Below are positions 34,501 through 43,398 of a DNA stretch of 64,000 nucleotides, piece after piece. The notes beneath the pieces are model-generated. The model saw only the letters and a list, made by a program, of their open reading frames with translations, did no database searches and was not told the origin of the DNA. Source of the stretch: Tetracentron sinense. Lineage: Eukaryota; Streptophyta; Magnoliopsida; Trochodendrales; Trochodendraceae. Position 1 is the stretch's first letter; each line of letters begins with the position of its first letter. A program made the position numbers and the translations under genes. The DNA is taken from the NCBI GenBank assembly GCA_015143295.1, contig CM026573.1:8275934-8339933 (forward strand), read 5' to 3'.

Positions 34501-35749
34501 CTTCGAGGAGGAGCATCCCCGTTTTGAGATCCTTAACACGAAAACCCCAAGGATAAAAGATGAACACACAATTATTTTCCCGAGTAAAATGAGCAACTGA
34601 GAGCAAATTTTTGGTGATATTAGGGACGAATAAAGTGTGACGGAGATGTAAAGTATTATGAAGAGAGGAAAGAGAGGCATTACCAACTTGAGTGATGGAA
34701 GCGGTAGAGCCATTACCAAGTTCAACAGAATCATTGCCCGAGTAGTCAGTGAGTTGATGGAGAAGGGTAGGATCATTGGTCATATGATGCGTAGCACCAG
34801 TATCCGGGTACCAATTTGGATCATACGAGTCTTGAGTGGTCATGGCTGCAAATGATTGAGGAAGAGAGTCTTCCTGGAAGACATTGTTGAAACGATGGCG
34901 GCATTGAAGGGCATGGTGACCTGGGCGATCGCAAATTTGACAGATTGCTGGGGACCTATTGAGAGGAGAAGAACGACCCTGATTGAAGTTGGAGGAAGTG
35001 TAAGAGGGTCGACCATTGCCTCGGCTAGAACGGCCTTGAGAGGACTCACTATTGTTGCGGCCACGATTTGAGCTCTGAGAGAAGGAGCGATTGCCACGAC
35101 CTCGAAACCTATTGCCACGATTGTTGTTTCGTGTGGTGTAGAGGGCAGTAGGCTGGGAATCTGTTCCAGCTAGAGGAGGATGAAGGTGAGCTAGCCGTTG
35201 TTCATGTTGAAGAAGGCGAGAACGCAACTCCTCGAAGAAGATGGGTTCTAAGCGGTTTGTAATAGCCGTAATAAACGACTCATAGTCAGCAGGGAGGCCA
35301 TGTAAAGTATGCTGAACCAGATCATCATCAGATACGGGTTGTTGAATTGCCGCGAGTGAATCCGAGAGGCTTTTAATCTTGAGTAAGAACTCAGATATGG
35401 ATGCAGTCCCTTTCTTGACTGTTTGAAGTTCGCCACGAAGGCGCATAGATTGAGCACGAGAGTGCTGGGAAAAAGTATCTTCCAGTGACTTCCATACAGC
35501 ATAGGAGGAAGATAACCCAACCGTGTGGGCTAACACACTAGGGGTGAGGGTGGCATTTATCCAACTAAGGATAAATTGATCAGTCCGCCTCCAGGTATGG
35601 TATGCTGGATTTGGTTTGGCTCCAAGAAGTTGATCAGGTGATTTAATACTCCCATCTACATAACCAAAGAGATCCTGCGAGATGAGGATTGGTGTGATTT
35701 GGCTGCGCCATAAGAGGAAATTCGAGCCATCAAGTTTGATGGAAACCAA
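31526..35749 (-). CDS. Copia Gag-Pol polyprotein, long open frame, start ATG out of frame
   Basis: An uninterrupted frame of about 1407 codons. Domains in order: Gag (1-260), CCHC zinc knuckle CQICDRPGHHALQC (270-283), protease DTG (316-318), GAG-pre-integrase with HHCC (H448, H453, C479, C482), integrase with D509, D572 and E608, reverse transcriptase with YVDD (about 1095), and RNase H with DADWAG (about 1256) and SSAEAEYRAL. All catalytic residues are present. The frame as bounded at 35749 begins with TTG. Upstream the same frame stays open but offers no ATG. The natural-looking ATG at 35808 lies in another frame, and a one-base loss near codon 3 would explain this. Enzymes look intact; initiation may be impaired. 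Confidence 0.9.
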   Translation of the reverse strand: MVSIKLDGSNFLLWRSQITPILISQDLFGYVDGSIKSPDQLLGAKPNPAYHTWRRTDQFILSWINATLTPSVLAHTVGLSSSYAVWKSLEDTFSQHSRAQSMRLRGELQTVKKGTASISEFLLKIKSLSDSLAAIQQPVSDDDLVQHTLHGLPADYESFITAITNRLEPIFFEELRSRLLQHEQRLAHLHPPLAGTDSQPTALYTTRNNNRGNRFRGRGNRSFSQSSNRGRNNSESSQGRSSRGNGRPSYTSSNFNQGRSSPLNRSPAICQICDRPGHHALQCRHRFNNVFQEDSLPQSFAAMTTQDSYDPNWYPDTGATHHMTNDPTLLHQLTDYSGNDSVELGNGSTASITQVGNASLSSLHNTLHLRHTLFVPNITKNLLSVAHFTRENNCVFIFYPWGFRVKDLKTGMLLLEGPVDGNLYPIRRCSSSPKVALYSNKVSAPVWHQRFGHPSHAVTSRLVSNHCLPLFPSNKKFICSDCKISKSSKLPFNKVIHDSTSPLFLIHSDVWGPSPVPSPSGYRYYISFIDDFSRFTWIYPMRKKSESLECFIKFRQIAENLFGSKVKHLQCDGGGEFTSSAFTIYLHNNGITQRISCPHTPEQNGVAERKHRHLIETANTLLAHSSMPKCYWLEALSTAVFLINRLPSAVHQHKSPHEILHGQSPDFSFLRVFGCSCYPFLGSYRHDKLSPKSIHCVFLGYSSLHKGYRCMNPITGRVYVSRHVIFDEHSFPFQAPSGATPFNCPSGSSVDTVAFPCYRFIHAGSPTRQQPSTQAIPLTTAPAILYNSSNSPLAATPTSSSPSSIAAESSSSNASPSHNATSTDSVVPFLPTGAAAINLVVDLHDDGPSAPATQPEPAINTHAMNTRSKDGTLPGPPKCFSSRHPIPLALLAIKSHIPTVPSCFTQASMDIKWKIAMVEEFNALIKNKTWSLVPYKPSMNVVGCKWVFRVKQHADGRIERYKARLVAKGFNQEAGLDYGETFSPVVKPSTIRMVLSLAVTHHWPIRQLDVKNAFLNGDLNEEVYMRQPPGFIDKNHSLHVCRLHKALYGLKQAPRAWFQKFSTYLLEFGFRCSKVDSSMFIYQSSQGMMVLLLYVDDIILTGSAGILLTTFISKLSRIFEMKDLGPLHFFLGIEASSTKDGLSLTQTKYSLDLLDKFGMTGAKPSMTPVASGSKLSVRQGQPLDDPTVYRQLVGALQYLTLTRPDITYAVHHVSLFMHKPTSDHLIAAKRILRYIKGTLNQGLLLSPISSFQLTAYSDADWAGNPDDRRSTSGYCVFIGSNLISWGAKKQPTVSRSSAEAEYRALASTTADILWIRSLLRDLGLFLSTPTTLYCDNISATYMAANPIFHARSKHIEIDYHFIRERVILGDIRVLFVSTHQQIADIFTKGLPKIKFQFLQSKLMARPP

Positions 35750-35830
35750 TTGGCTGATGTTGGAGATGTTGAGAAGAACTGAAGAGGGAAAGACTTCAGA
35801 GTAGCCATTTCGGTGGTTTTGGATTTTGGT

Positions 35831-35840
35831 TCTGATACCA
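35831..35840 (-). promoter_or_regulatory. Primer-binding site, initiator tRNA-Met
   Basis: On the minus strand TGGTATCAGA directly follows the 5' LTR and matches the 3' end complement of plant initiator tRNA-Met, the usual primer for this Copia group. Confidence 0.85.
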
Positions 35841-36040
35841 TGTAAGATAACTTAGAGAGATGTGGCCGTGAAAACCTTGAGTGCCCTTTGAGGGTCTGCT
35901 CATAATATATATTGAAGAGATTGAGTTTACAGATAAGAGATAAGCATTAAGATAAGCTTACAGCAGAGAGTTGGTTACATATTAGAGTCTATCTATACTA
36001 GGACTCTATCAGAGAGTTGGTTATAGATGGGACTCTATCA
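35841..36040 (-). repeat. Copia 5' LTR (200 bp)
   Basis: Near-identical to 31313-31512. On the minus strand it should carry the promoter and drive transcription leftwards through the element. The primer-binding site begins at the very next base, 35840. Confidence 0.95.
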
Positions 36041-36045
36041 AAAGT

Positions 36046-39000
36046 TTCACCTTTGGGGCTTGGTGAGGATAAGAACTGATCCCCTTTGGCTTTGAAGGAG
36101 AGAGAACTGAATCTACCTTGAGACTTGGTGAGTGTAAGAATTGGAGACTGGGCTGCTGCTCCACGAAATCAGATGCACGTTGCTGGAAGTCCGATCTGGT
36201 TCGAGAAGCCTTCAATCGAGTCCGCTCCGACTAACGGACGGTAGCTGCGGCTCGAACCTTCGGAAAGACAACGGTAACTGTTGTGTGGTTTCCCTTTCTT
36301 AGGTCGTTGGTGTCCTCTTGACTGGATTAAAAAAAAATATTTTTTAAAGAGACTTGGTTGTTGCTACAATCGCTGAACTTCTTTCCACTATTAGTTACCG
36401 CTATTTCTGTGATTTTTTAGTTATGGTGATGTGATCAGTTGCTTGGTTGCTCTTGTTATGGAGCATGTCTCCTGGCTTAGCTTTATCTCCAATATTGAAA
36501 TGCATTAAGTTAAGTTATGGTGTTCTTTTCCAACTTTCTTTTCCTTGTGCTCTTGCTACAACCAATAATGTTTCCTCTAGATGTTGGGTTGATCTAAGAT
36601 ACACGCCTTTTCTCATGGTTGTTCGCTAAATCTTACCTGCTATTTCTTAATTTCCTCTTAGTACTCTTCAGTAATGATGGTGGAATTTGTGGCTTCTTCG
36701 TGTTGCTTTAAGATGTCTAGATTATTATTTTTTGCACACATGGATATCTAAGTGACTCATGTCGATTTCAACAGGTAGATATATATATTTTTAAAGGTAG
36801 CTAGGGTTAGGCAAACCCCAACCAGATTTCAACAGGTATATGATTCTGTCTCAGATATATACTAAGTGTATCTATTATTTATGAATTCGCCTTTCTGTCA
36901 ATAGAACTATGGTGATCTTAGTTAGACTTCTCTTTAGCAATGTCAATCTGAATGATTGTTTATTTGTTTTATTTTCTTCTTTTTGATTTTTTCGGGTTTT
37001 TCATGATTTGGGTGGTGGGAATGTTTTTAGTTGATGGGTGTTAGTTCAAAAATGAATTCAGGAGCACAGGACATTTCTAGCCGGCTTGTGAAACTTGAGA
37101 GTTCACTCTTCCTTATTGCACAACTTCCTAAGGTATCGATTTCGCATGGAAACAACACAAAAAAGTCATCTGTAGTTCATATAAAACTGAAGCGATTATC
37201 TTATTATCTTTTTAATTTTTTTTTTTGCTATTGATCCAGATAAAAAAAATTTACTTTCATTTTTGCGTGCGTTTTTAGTTTTAATTTGCATAGTTCATGA
37301 TATATATATTATTCTTTATTTTCCTGCATGTTTATTTTTCTATGAACTTCTATCTTCTGTATCTTTAGATTAAAGACAACATTAAAGCTTGACAATCTGG
37401 TTGGTTACATTTAAGAGGCAGTCTCTTATGTTGTGGCCAGAAATCTAAGGAATGCTTTCTCCTTGAAAGAACTCAAGCCATTGGGTAAGCAATGTCTAAC
37501 TGTAATTCGAATGTTTAATGTTTCCTATCTGTGTAATTCACAAATAAATCTTGAAATAGGTTCGCACGGATGGGGAGATCCAGAACAAGGAGACAGAATC
37601 ATTGGTATCCATATGTTCTTCTTTTTGAGAATTTTGCTTTGAAATTGATTAATTTGTTATTATATTTGAATTTGGCTATAGCCCAGTTATTTTATAGGTG
37701 TTGTTTATTCATGGTCTATAATCTTCTCCATCTATCTCTTTTGTTTGACCTGATGATGGGTAGAATTTATTTACATTTAAATTACCCATCCTCATAACAG
37801 TCTGCTCATATCTGCTTCTATAGTTCTAAAGTATACTTGAAGAAATGTTAAAACAAGTTATACTGCATTACACATTATGGTTTCTTTTTCACATGGATAT
37901 TGGAATGTAAGTTATTGACTAACTAGAACTGCGGATTCTTTGTTTTTACTTTAAAATCATCCATTTCTTTTAGAATCTTAGTTTTTAATTTAAACTCATC
38001 TCCATATCAAAATCTCTACCATCCCTTTCCCTTTTCACTATAAAAAATACATGTTATCTATTTTTTTATTCTCTTCTTATTGTATAACCATCCATTTCTT
38101 TTTATGCCAAAGTAGTTACTGAGGAAAGAATAACCAAAGGTGGAACTTCTAACAAAAGTGTGGTTCATTGAGAATCTTTATCTGTTGATCAGAAATTAAG
38201 AAGCTAAAACACCAAAGATGCAATAGATGTGTCTATTTAATTTATTAATTGATGATTGCTAGCCCCACTCTCCCCTTATTACACTCCTCTTTATTATTAA
38301 ATCTTAGCAAATAGCAGTAAGTAAAAGTTGCTTAGTTTGTTCACTTCTCATGGTGCATTCAAGGCAATTCGATGTTGTGTAGCTCCAATTATCAATTAAG
38401 GAAGAGGCTCCCTGTTTCACAGTCCACCAATATGATATATGGAAGCTCATGCTAAATATTTTAGTATCTAGATCTTGATAACAATGGTATCATTTTGTTC
38501 TCCTCTGGTTGTGTCTAAATTAATTTTCCTTTTTTTTAAAAAAAATTCTTTATTGTTAAACTGGTTAGGATTAGGTTCATTAAGTCCTCATGGGTTAGAA
38601 CAATAAAAGAAAAAAGGGACAATCAAAGCATAATTTTCTGACAATCAATGCATAATTTTCTAGCAGTTTCCCTGTTAAGATTTCTCTTTATGTTCTATCT
38701 TTTGTTTACAATCCCCAATTTATATGATTGCAATCTTTGTTTCCATTCCAAACACAATAATATAACAGGGAATTCTTGAACTGATTAATTTTTTAGGAAT
38801 GTGCACCAAATTTTCTTTCATTAACGTCTATGTGTCCAAGCTTTGAACCAATATGCAAGTGTTGCACCTGATACTGTCATACTAAGGTAAGTGACCATGA
38901 CAAGGATGGCATTGCAAGTGAATGGAGAGGCACCATATTGTGACCAAAGCAACTATTCTCCTTTCTGCCCCCTCCTTATTCTCATTTCTCCATCGTTTGG

Positions 39001-39420
39001 GTCTTCAAGTGGTTGAAGGAGAAACGATAGAAGCCTTTGAGCTTTCAAATGAAAGAAGTTCAGATTGGTTAGATGGCGAATTAGAACAATTTGGAGGTAT
39101 TTGTTCTTTTATCTTTTTTTGTCCTACTATACTTTTATACTTTGTTCTGAGTTAAGTTATAGTTTTTCTTTTTCTTTTTTTCTTCTTTTATTATATTAGT
39201 CATGGTTATTTTCTCATTTTTACCAGTTTCTTTGTTCATATGGTGCTGTTGAAGGTTGTGGGATTAATTCATTGACTTAGGTTTTGCAGGCCAGCAAGAG
39301 GAGACAGTCTGTCTTCTCATATGTTTAGTTTATCTCTTGAACCATTTTTTTATTGGCTAATGGTAGTTAGAGCATGCATGTGCGTGCATCGGTGTATGGT
39401 GTTGTGTTGGATAACCGCGG
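36046..39420 (+). pseudogene. Exon-like segments of unidentified captured gene(s)
   Basis: Short open pieces with splice-like borders occur at about 37031-37134 (SSRLVKLESSLFLIAQLPK, then GTATCG), 37371-37482 (LKLDNLVGYI, stop, EAVSYVVARNLRNAFS, then GTAAGC) and 38830-38884 (VQALNQYASVAPDTVIL, then GTAAGT). A fourth lies at about 38934-39094 (SLFSFLHRLGLQVVEGETIEAFELSNERSSDWLDGELEQFGG). The second faintly recalls the RINT1/MAG2 vesicle-tethering family (ALKLDTLVG...KNLR), but I would not rely on this. At least one in-frame stop shows decay. The rest is AT-rich intron-like DNA. Confidence 0.3.
36778..36824 (-). mobile_element. 47-bp LINE tail insertion with 14-bp target duplication
   Basis: GATTTCAACAGGTA occurs at 36764-36777 and again at 36825-36838. 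The 47 bp between reads, on the minus strand, GGTTTGCCTAACCC-type LINE 3' UTR (compare GGTCTGCCTAACCCC at 1002-1016) followed by an A-rich tail. This is an extreme 5' truncation. Confidence 0.65.
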
Positions 39421-39436
39421 GGGGGGGGAGAGAGAG

Positions 39437-39845
39437 AGGTTCATCTCAAACTTCTATTCAGCTCCTCATTCTCTTCTGAAATACTCTACAATTCAGTTTC
39501 CTTATCCATTAGGTTTGCCTTCAACTCTTCAATATCATCTTTTGTTTACTTTAGCTCCTTCTACAAGTCAGCATCTCTCAGGCATGACTCAGTCTTGGTT
39601 ACATCCATCTGCTCATAAGCACATCTAAGTTCCATTGTGCTCTGAATCTGTTCTTCCTGATACCTGATCTCCACTTCTTCTAATGCTGATGTCCACTGTC
39701 CCACCTCCAACTTCAAGGAATTAAGCTCCACTTTGAGATGGTCGGATTCCCCAACCTCCTCATTTTCACCAATTTCATGTCCAAGTTTGTCATCACCTGA
39801 AGGATCTCTTGATATGTTGCTTCTAGCATTGTTAACAAGATCTAC
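39437..39845 (-). pseudogene. Fragment of an ICR/RIP (interactor of constitutively active ROPs) coiled-coil gene
   Basis: On the minus strand a splice-acceptor-like CTTCAG at 39846-39851 leads into a coiled-coil reading frame: HLKVELNSLKLEVGQW, ALEEVEIRYQEEQIQSTMELR, AYEQMDVTKTESCLRDADL, then DDIEELKANLMDKETEL and SISEENEEL. These words match the C-terminal coiled coil of plant ICR/RIP proteins, scaffold effectors of ROP GTPases. At least three in-frame stops (TAG, TAA, TAG) and a final TGA show it is dead. It lies antisense to the epoxide hydrolase fragment about 500 bp away, with no other parts of the gene nearby. Confidence 0.7.
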
Positions 39846-40322
39846 CTGAAGTTAATTTGCTCACAAGTTTGAAATGCGATAAAGGCAGACAAAAGCTACT
39901 TAACACTGCCTCTTCGAGTAGTGCTTCCTCTCTCCGAAGTTATGGATCCCTTAAATGAATTCGAAAGTTACATAATGGACTGAAGTATTTTAAGCTGGAA
40001 TAGCTAATGATTTTGGGGTGGTAGTTAGTGAGCATCATGATTCACAAGAAGTTCGGGCATCATGTGCTATATTATAGTAATGATGCATTCAAGTCAGAAA
40101 TCATGGTAAATCGTGATTTCTATATATTAGTATGCTTATTTTTTTTATTCATTAGTTTACAATCCTCGCTACTGCACTGATATGATCATTTGATTTTTAT
40201 TTAACAGTTGCATAAACCAATTAACTATAGGCAAGCTTTAGTTAGATATGTTGGCTACATACTTTTGTTGACATTAAATAGTATGTCTGTATCATTACTA
40301 ATTTTTTCTCATTTTTTTACAG

Positions 40323-40565
40323 AAATTGGAAGTTTATGACACCATGGACTGAGGCAGAGGTTAGAGTCCCAACCAAGTTTATTGTGGGTAACCTAGACCT
40401 GACCTACTATATGCCCAGCATCAAGGCATATATACACAATGGCGACTTCAAGAAATATGTGCCATTTTTGCAGGAGGGAGTTGTAATGGAAGAGGTAGAT
40501 CATTTCATCAACCAAATAAGGCCATCTGAAAACAACAAACACATCTATGACCATCCAAAAGTTGA
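40323..40565 (+). pseudogene. Soluble epoxide hydrolase last-exon fragment
   Basis: An acceptor TTTTTTTACAG precedes NWKFMTPWTEAEVRVPTKFIVGNLDLTYYMPSIKAYI, HNGDFKKYVPFLQEGVVMEEVDHFINQIRP and HIYD. This is the C-terminal third of the plant alpha/beta-hydrolase epoxide hydrolase. The acid Asp (NLDL) and the catalytic His (DHFINQ) are visible. The usual C-terminus is lost: the frame runs on without homology to 40710. No upstream exons with the nucleophile Asp are nearby. A captured fragment or pseudogene. Confidence 0.7.
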
Positions 40566-40954
40566 CTTGCTTTGTTATCTTTTCATGGGCGTTCCTATAA
40601 TTCTATTAGCTTTTTCAATTTCATCTTTAAATAAAGGTCTCATTGCCACAAGTTGTAGAAAATCTGGTACAAAGAAAATGCCCCATACACAAGTCAAGCA
40701 CGTTTTGTAACTAAATATTAGAAGTCCATGTATTTAAAATCTTTTGTGAATAGAAGTAATATAAAATTCAATTGTGAAAATTATCCTCTAGAATCTGGAA
40801 CCGATAATTTTCTTCCTCACTTTATTCTTGAAACTAACCACCATTTAAGTTCCTATCATAAACCTTCATGTCTATAACAGGTGTTACAGATGATGTCATC
40901 TAACTTGGACATAGCACCAATGTGATCAGATCATAGCCTTCTGATTACCTTTAT

Positions 40955-40982
40955 CCCGTGCATCGCACGGGGTGTTTGCTAG
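40955..40982 (+). other. Helitron 3' terminus (hairpin plus CTAG)
   Basis: A 7-bp perfect GC-rich stem with a 3-nt loop, then GTGTTTG and CTAG, then T. Position and form match the conserved 3' end of plant Helitrons, which have no inverted terminal repeats and insert between A and T. Confidence 0.8.
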
Positions 40983-40995
40983 TTTTATTTATATA

Positions 40996-41803
40996 CCAGC
41001 AAACACCACGTGATGAACGATGTACGGGACAAAAAAATTAAACTAAAAAAAAATTAACTAAATAAAATAAAATGACTGTATAAAACATATTTAAGCCATA
41101 GCATAAAAAAACCACCTGCCTAAGTATAAAGTTGGGTTAGCAAAAAAATAAAATAAAAATTGAAGATAAACCAAATCAAAATTTGCTTGATTTAGTAACA
41201 AATTAAGATTAGGAATATACATTAAAAAAAAAAAAAGAGAACATGTCAAATTAGTCTAATCTGAGAGACCCTTTTTTGCTTCAAATTTCACTTTTATTTT
41301 TTTGTTATTTTTTTTGCCCATTGTTTTACTGGTTTATAGAATAAGATTATTTAAAGGAGCCGAGATATTTTAGAATCTAGGTTGCTGGGAATTTCTCGAT
41401 TTTTTCTAAATAACTGGAAACAAACAAAGATGGAGTAAAAAACTCATTAACCCAAAAGTAATAATTCTAATTGAAACCCAAAATATCTGTTGTCTACATA
41501 GAAGTGCAACTTTAAATCAGAATCGGTAGTGTTGCATATTAAATACTCAATCAATCAATTAGAGAATACAAACCCTAAATTCTTAAACTTGGAACAGTAA
41601 ACTCTCTCTCCAAATAAAAATAAAGTAAGGAATAAGAAAAACTTACACTTGCTTGATGTATCAATTCCCTTGAATACTTCAACTATAACCTCAAAGATTA
41701 CAATAAGAATAAAATGAATTGAGAAACAGAATAATGAGCACAACAAAGAGATGATGAACAAATCTCTTTAATAAATAAAAAATATCAAAAGTCTTTCGGG
41801 GGG

Positions 41804-41834
<31 letters not shown>

Positions 41835-42226
41835 AGAACCTACCAGAGACGACCAAGAGTTCAATAAAAATTCTCCCTACATTCTCTCTCTCTGTCCTTC
41901 TTATTTTTCTCTTTATCCCTTATCATAATCCCCTAAAATCTCTCTCTACATTCTCTATCTATCCTTAGCTCTATATCTCTTATCACAATCTCCTAAAATC
42001 TTTCCAATGATTTTTGAATTGTGAAGAAAACATATGTATTCCCTAAAATCTCTCCAATAGTTTTTGAATTGAGAAGAAGACGTGTGTGAGAAAAATAGTT
42101 AACGGTTGAGATTTAAAAAAGGGTGTCACGTGACATCCTTAAAATAGAATTCATAGAATTCCTGTGATTGAATATTGGAGAGCAAAGAGAGGGGGTTAGC
42201 TGACACTTATTTCTTTATATTATAGA
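40996..42226 (-). mobile_element. Non-autonomous Helitron, minus strand (1.23 kb)
   Basis: On the minus strand the 5' end is TCTATAATATAAAG then AAATAAGTGTCAGC, preceded by A (42227). The 3' end is CTGG (40999-40996) followed by T (40995), preceded by a CCGTAC...GTGG stem-like stretch and GTGTTTG. The 3' end is a decayed relative of the Helitron terminus at 40955-40982, and the two face each other tail to tail only 13 bp apart. The interior is AT-rich and non-coding, with a (GA)n run at 41804-41831. Confidence 0.65.
41804..41831 (+). repeat. (GA)n microsatellite
   Basis: About 14 GA units directly after a run of seven Gs, inside the minus-strand Helitron. Confidence 0.9.
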
Positions 42227-43398
42227 TAAATTTATTTATTATTATTATTATTTTGGATGCTTTCTACGAGCAGTACTTCCCCAGATTCGTCAAGGAACAA
42301 AAGGAGAAATAGTTCAAGTTTCTGGATCAGGGAGAGACGAGCGTCACCGAGTACGAGACTAGGTTTATTGGATTGTCGAGGTTTGCTCCGCATATAGTCG
42401 CAACTGAGGGTATGCGAGTTAGAAAGTTCGAGAATGGGTTGAGGTCTTTTATCCAAGACCGGATTTCCATCCTTTAGTTAGAGGCCTGGAAGGAGATTAT
42501 GGAAAAGACGAAGATCGCCGAGAGGAACTCCGAAGAGTCCCTCAGGAGGGGAGACAATAACGTGAGAAAAGGAGTCTTGGTTAGCGGCTAGTTCAGTGGC
42601 TCAGTGCCACTGGAGAAAAGGGTCAGGACTGCTCTTTACCAGACCTCTGGGCCTGCACTTACAAATGATCCTCAATTTGCACCACAGGTTTCTCAACCCA
42701 CTGCCACTCAGATCACTTGAGGTGTGCCAGCCATGTTGTTAGCATCTATGTTGGAGACCTGTGCTCATTGTGGCAAGAGTCACAAGACAGGGGAATGTCG
42801 GAGACTCACTGACGGGTGCTTTCATTGTGGCGATCGTAGCCACACTATCAAAGATTGTCCGCGCCAATAGTCGCGGATCCAACCTCAGGAGAATAGGCCC
42901 CTAACTCAACAGGCCACACATCAGAGGTCTTCTCAGACTTATAGGCCCCCGCAGCCCACATAGCAGCCTCAACAGGCAAATCAGGGCAGAGCCTTCGCCT
43001 TATCTGGAAGAAACACACATGCATCTGTGGATGTTGTGTAAGGTATGCTCAAGTCAGAGTTATTAAACTGTAAATTATTGATAGTATGTGATATCTGTTG
43101 TTATGTGTGTACGAACATGCTACTTATATTTTATGGGTACTGCTATGCATTGCCTGACTTAGTTATGTATAATAAAGTATGAGAAAAGTATCCCCCATTT
43201 GATTTTGTGTCGTTCTAATTTCGGGGATGAAATTTCTATAAGGAGAGAGGAAGTAGAGCCCCGGAACAGAGTTCACTAGGCTATGAATAGTGTTATGAAT
43301 AGTGTTGTGAATAGTGCTTTTCAAGGCCTAAAACCTTAATGTAATTGTGGTTTCATGTTTTAAAATAAAATGAGGTGTTTTGAATGAAGTAAAGTATG
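42227..43398 (+). pseudogene. Decayed Ty3/Gypsy gag, joined to a 3' polypurine tract and partial LTR
   Basis: From about 42252 one frame reads as Gypsy Gag: LDAFYEQYFPRFVKEQ, VTEYETRFIGLSRFAPHIV, then two zinc knuckles (CAHCGKSHKTGEC and CFHCGDRSHTIKDC) to about 43040. Several in-frame TAG or TGA codons interrupt it, mostly where CAG, CAA or CGA would be expected, consistent with C-to-T decay. No protease, RT or integrase follows. AATTTCGGGGATGAAATTTC (about 43217), a form found just before the polypurine tract of Del/Tekay-type elements, comes next, then AGAGCCCCGGAAC, which looks like an LTR start. It is cut by the insertion at 43399 and should resume at 60453. Confidence 0.7.

Larger units (their letters stand above)
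31313..36040 (-). mobile_element. Complete Ty1/Copia LTR retrotransposon, recent insertion
   Basis: Two 200-bp LTRs (31313-31512 and 35841-36040) start TG and end CA and differ at one base by eye. AAAGT duplicates flank the element at 31308-31312 and 36041-36045. Reading on the minus strand, the 5' LTR is the right-hand one. The next bases, TGGTATCAGA, form a primer-binding site for initiator tRNA-Met, and a TTTGAGGGGG polypurine tract precedes the 3' LTR. A single long polyprotein frame fills the inside. Short LTRs and the Met PBS fit the Ale/Retrofit-like Copia group; lineage is inferred. Total length is 4728 bp. Confidence 0.95.
36046..40982 (+). mobile_element. Probable Helitron right part carrying gene fragments (left end not found)
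   Basis: The right end is a textbook Helitron 3' terminus: stem CCCGTGC/GCACGGG (40955-40961 and 40965-40971, 3-base loop), 7 bases, then CTAG at 40979-40982 followed by T. Upstream lie fragments of unrelated genes in both orientations: an ICR-like fragment on minus, a soluble epoxide hydrolase last exon on plus, and unidentified exon-like pieces. That pattern is typical of Helitron gene capture. No TC-type 5' end was identified; it could lie left of the Copia insertion, as far as about 30.5 kb. The extent is therefore partly inference. Confidence 0.5.

Noticed and set aside
32485..35520. Additional frames on both strands inside the Copia element
   Set aside because: Shadows of the 1407-codon polyprotein frame.
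37371..37482. Firm assignment to RINT1/MAG2
   Set aside because: Only a short resemblance (LKLD.LVG, then NLR) with an in-frame stop. Too weak without an alignment.
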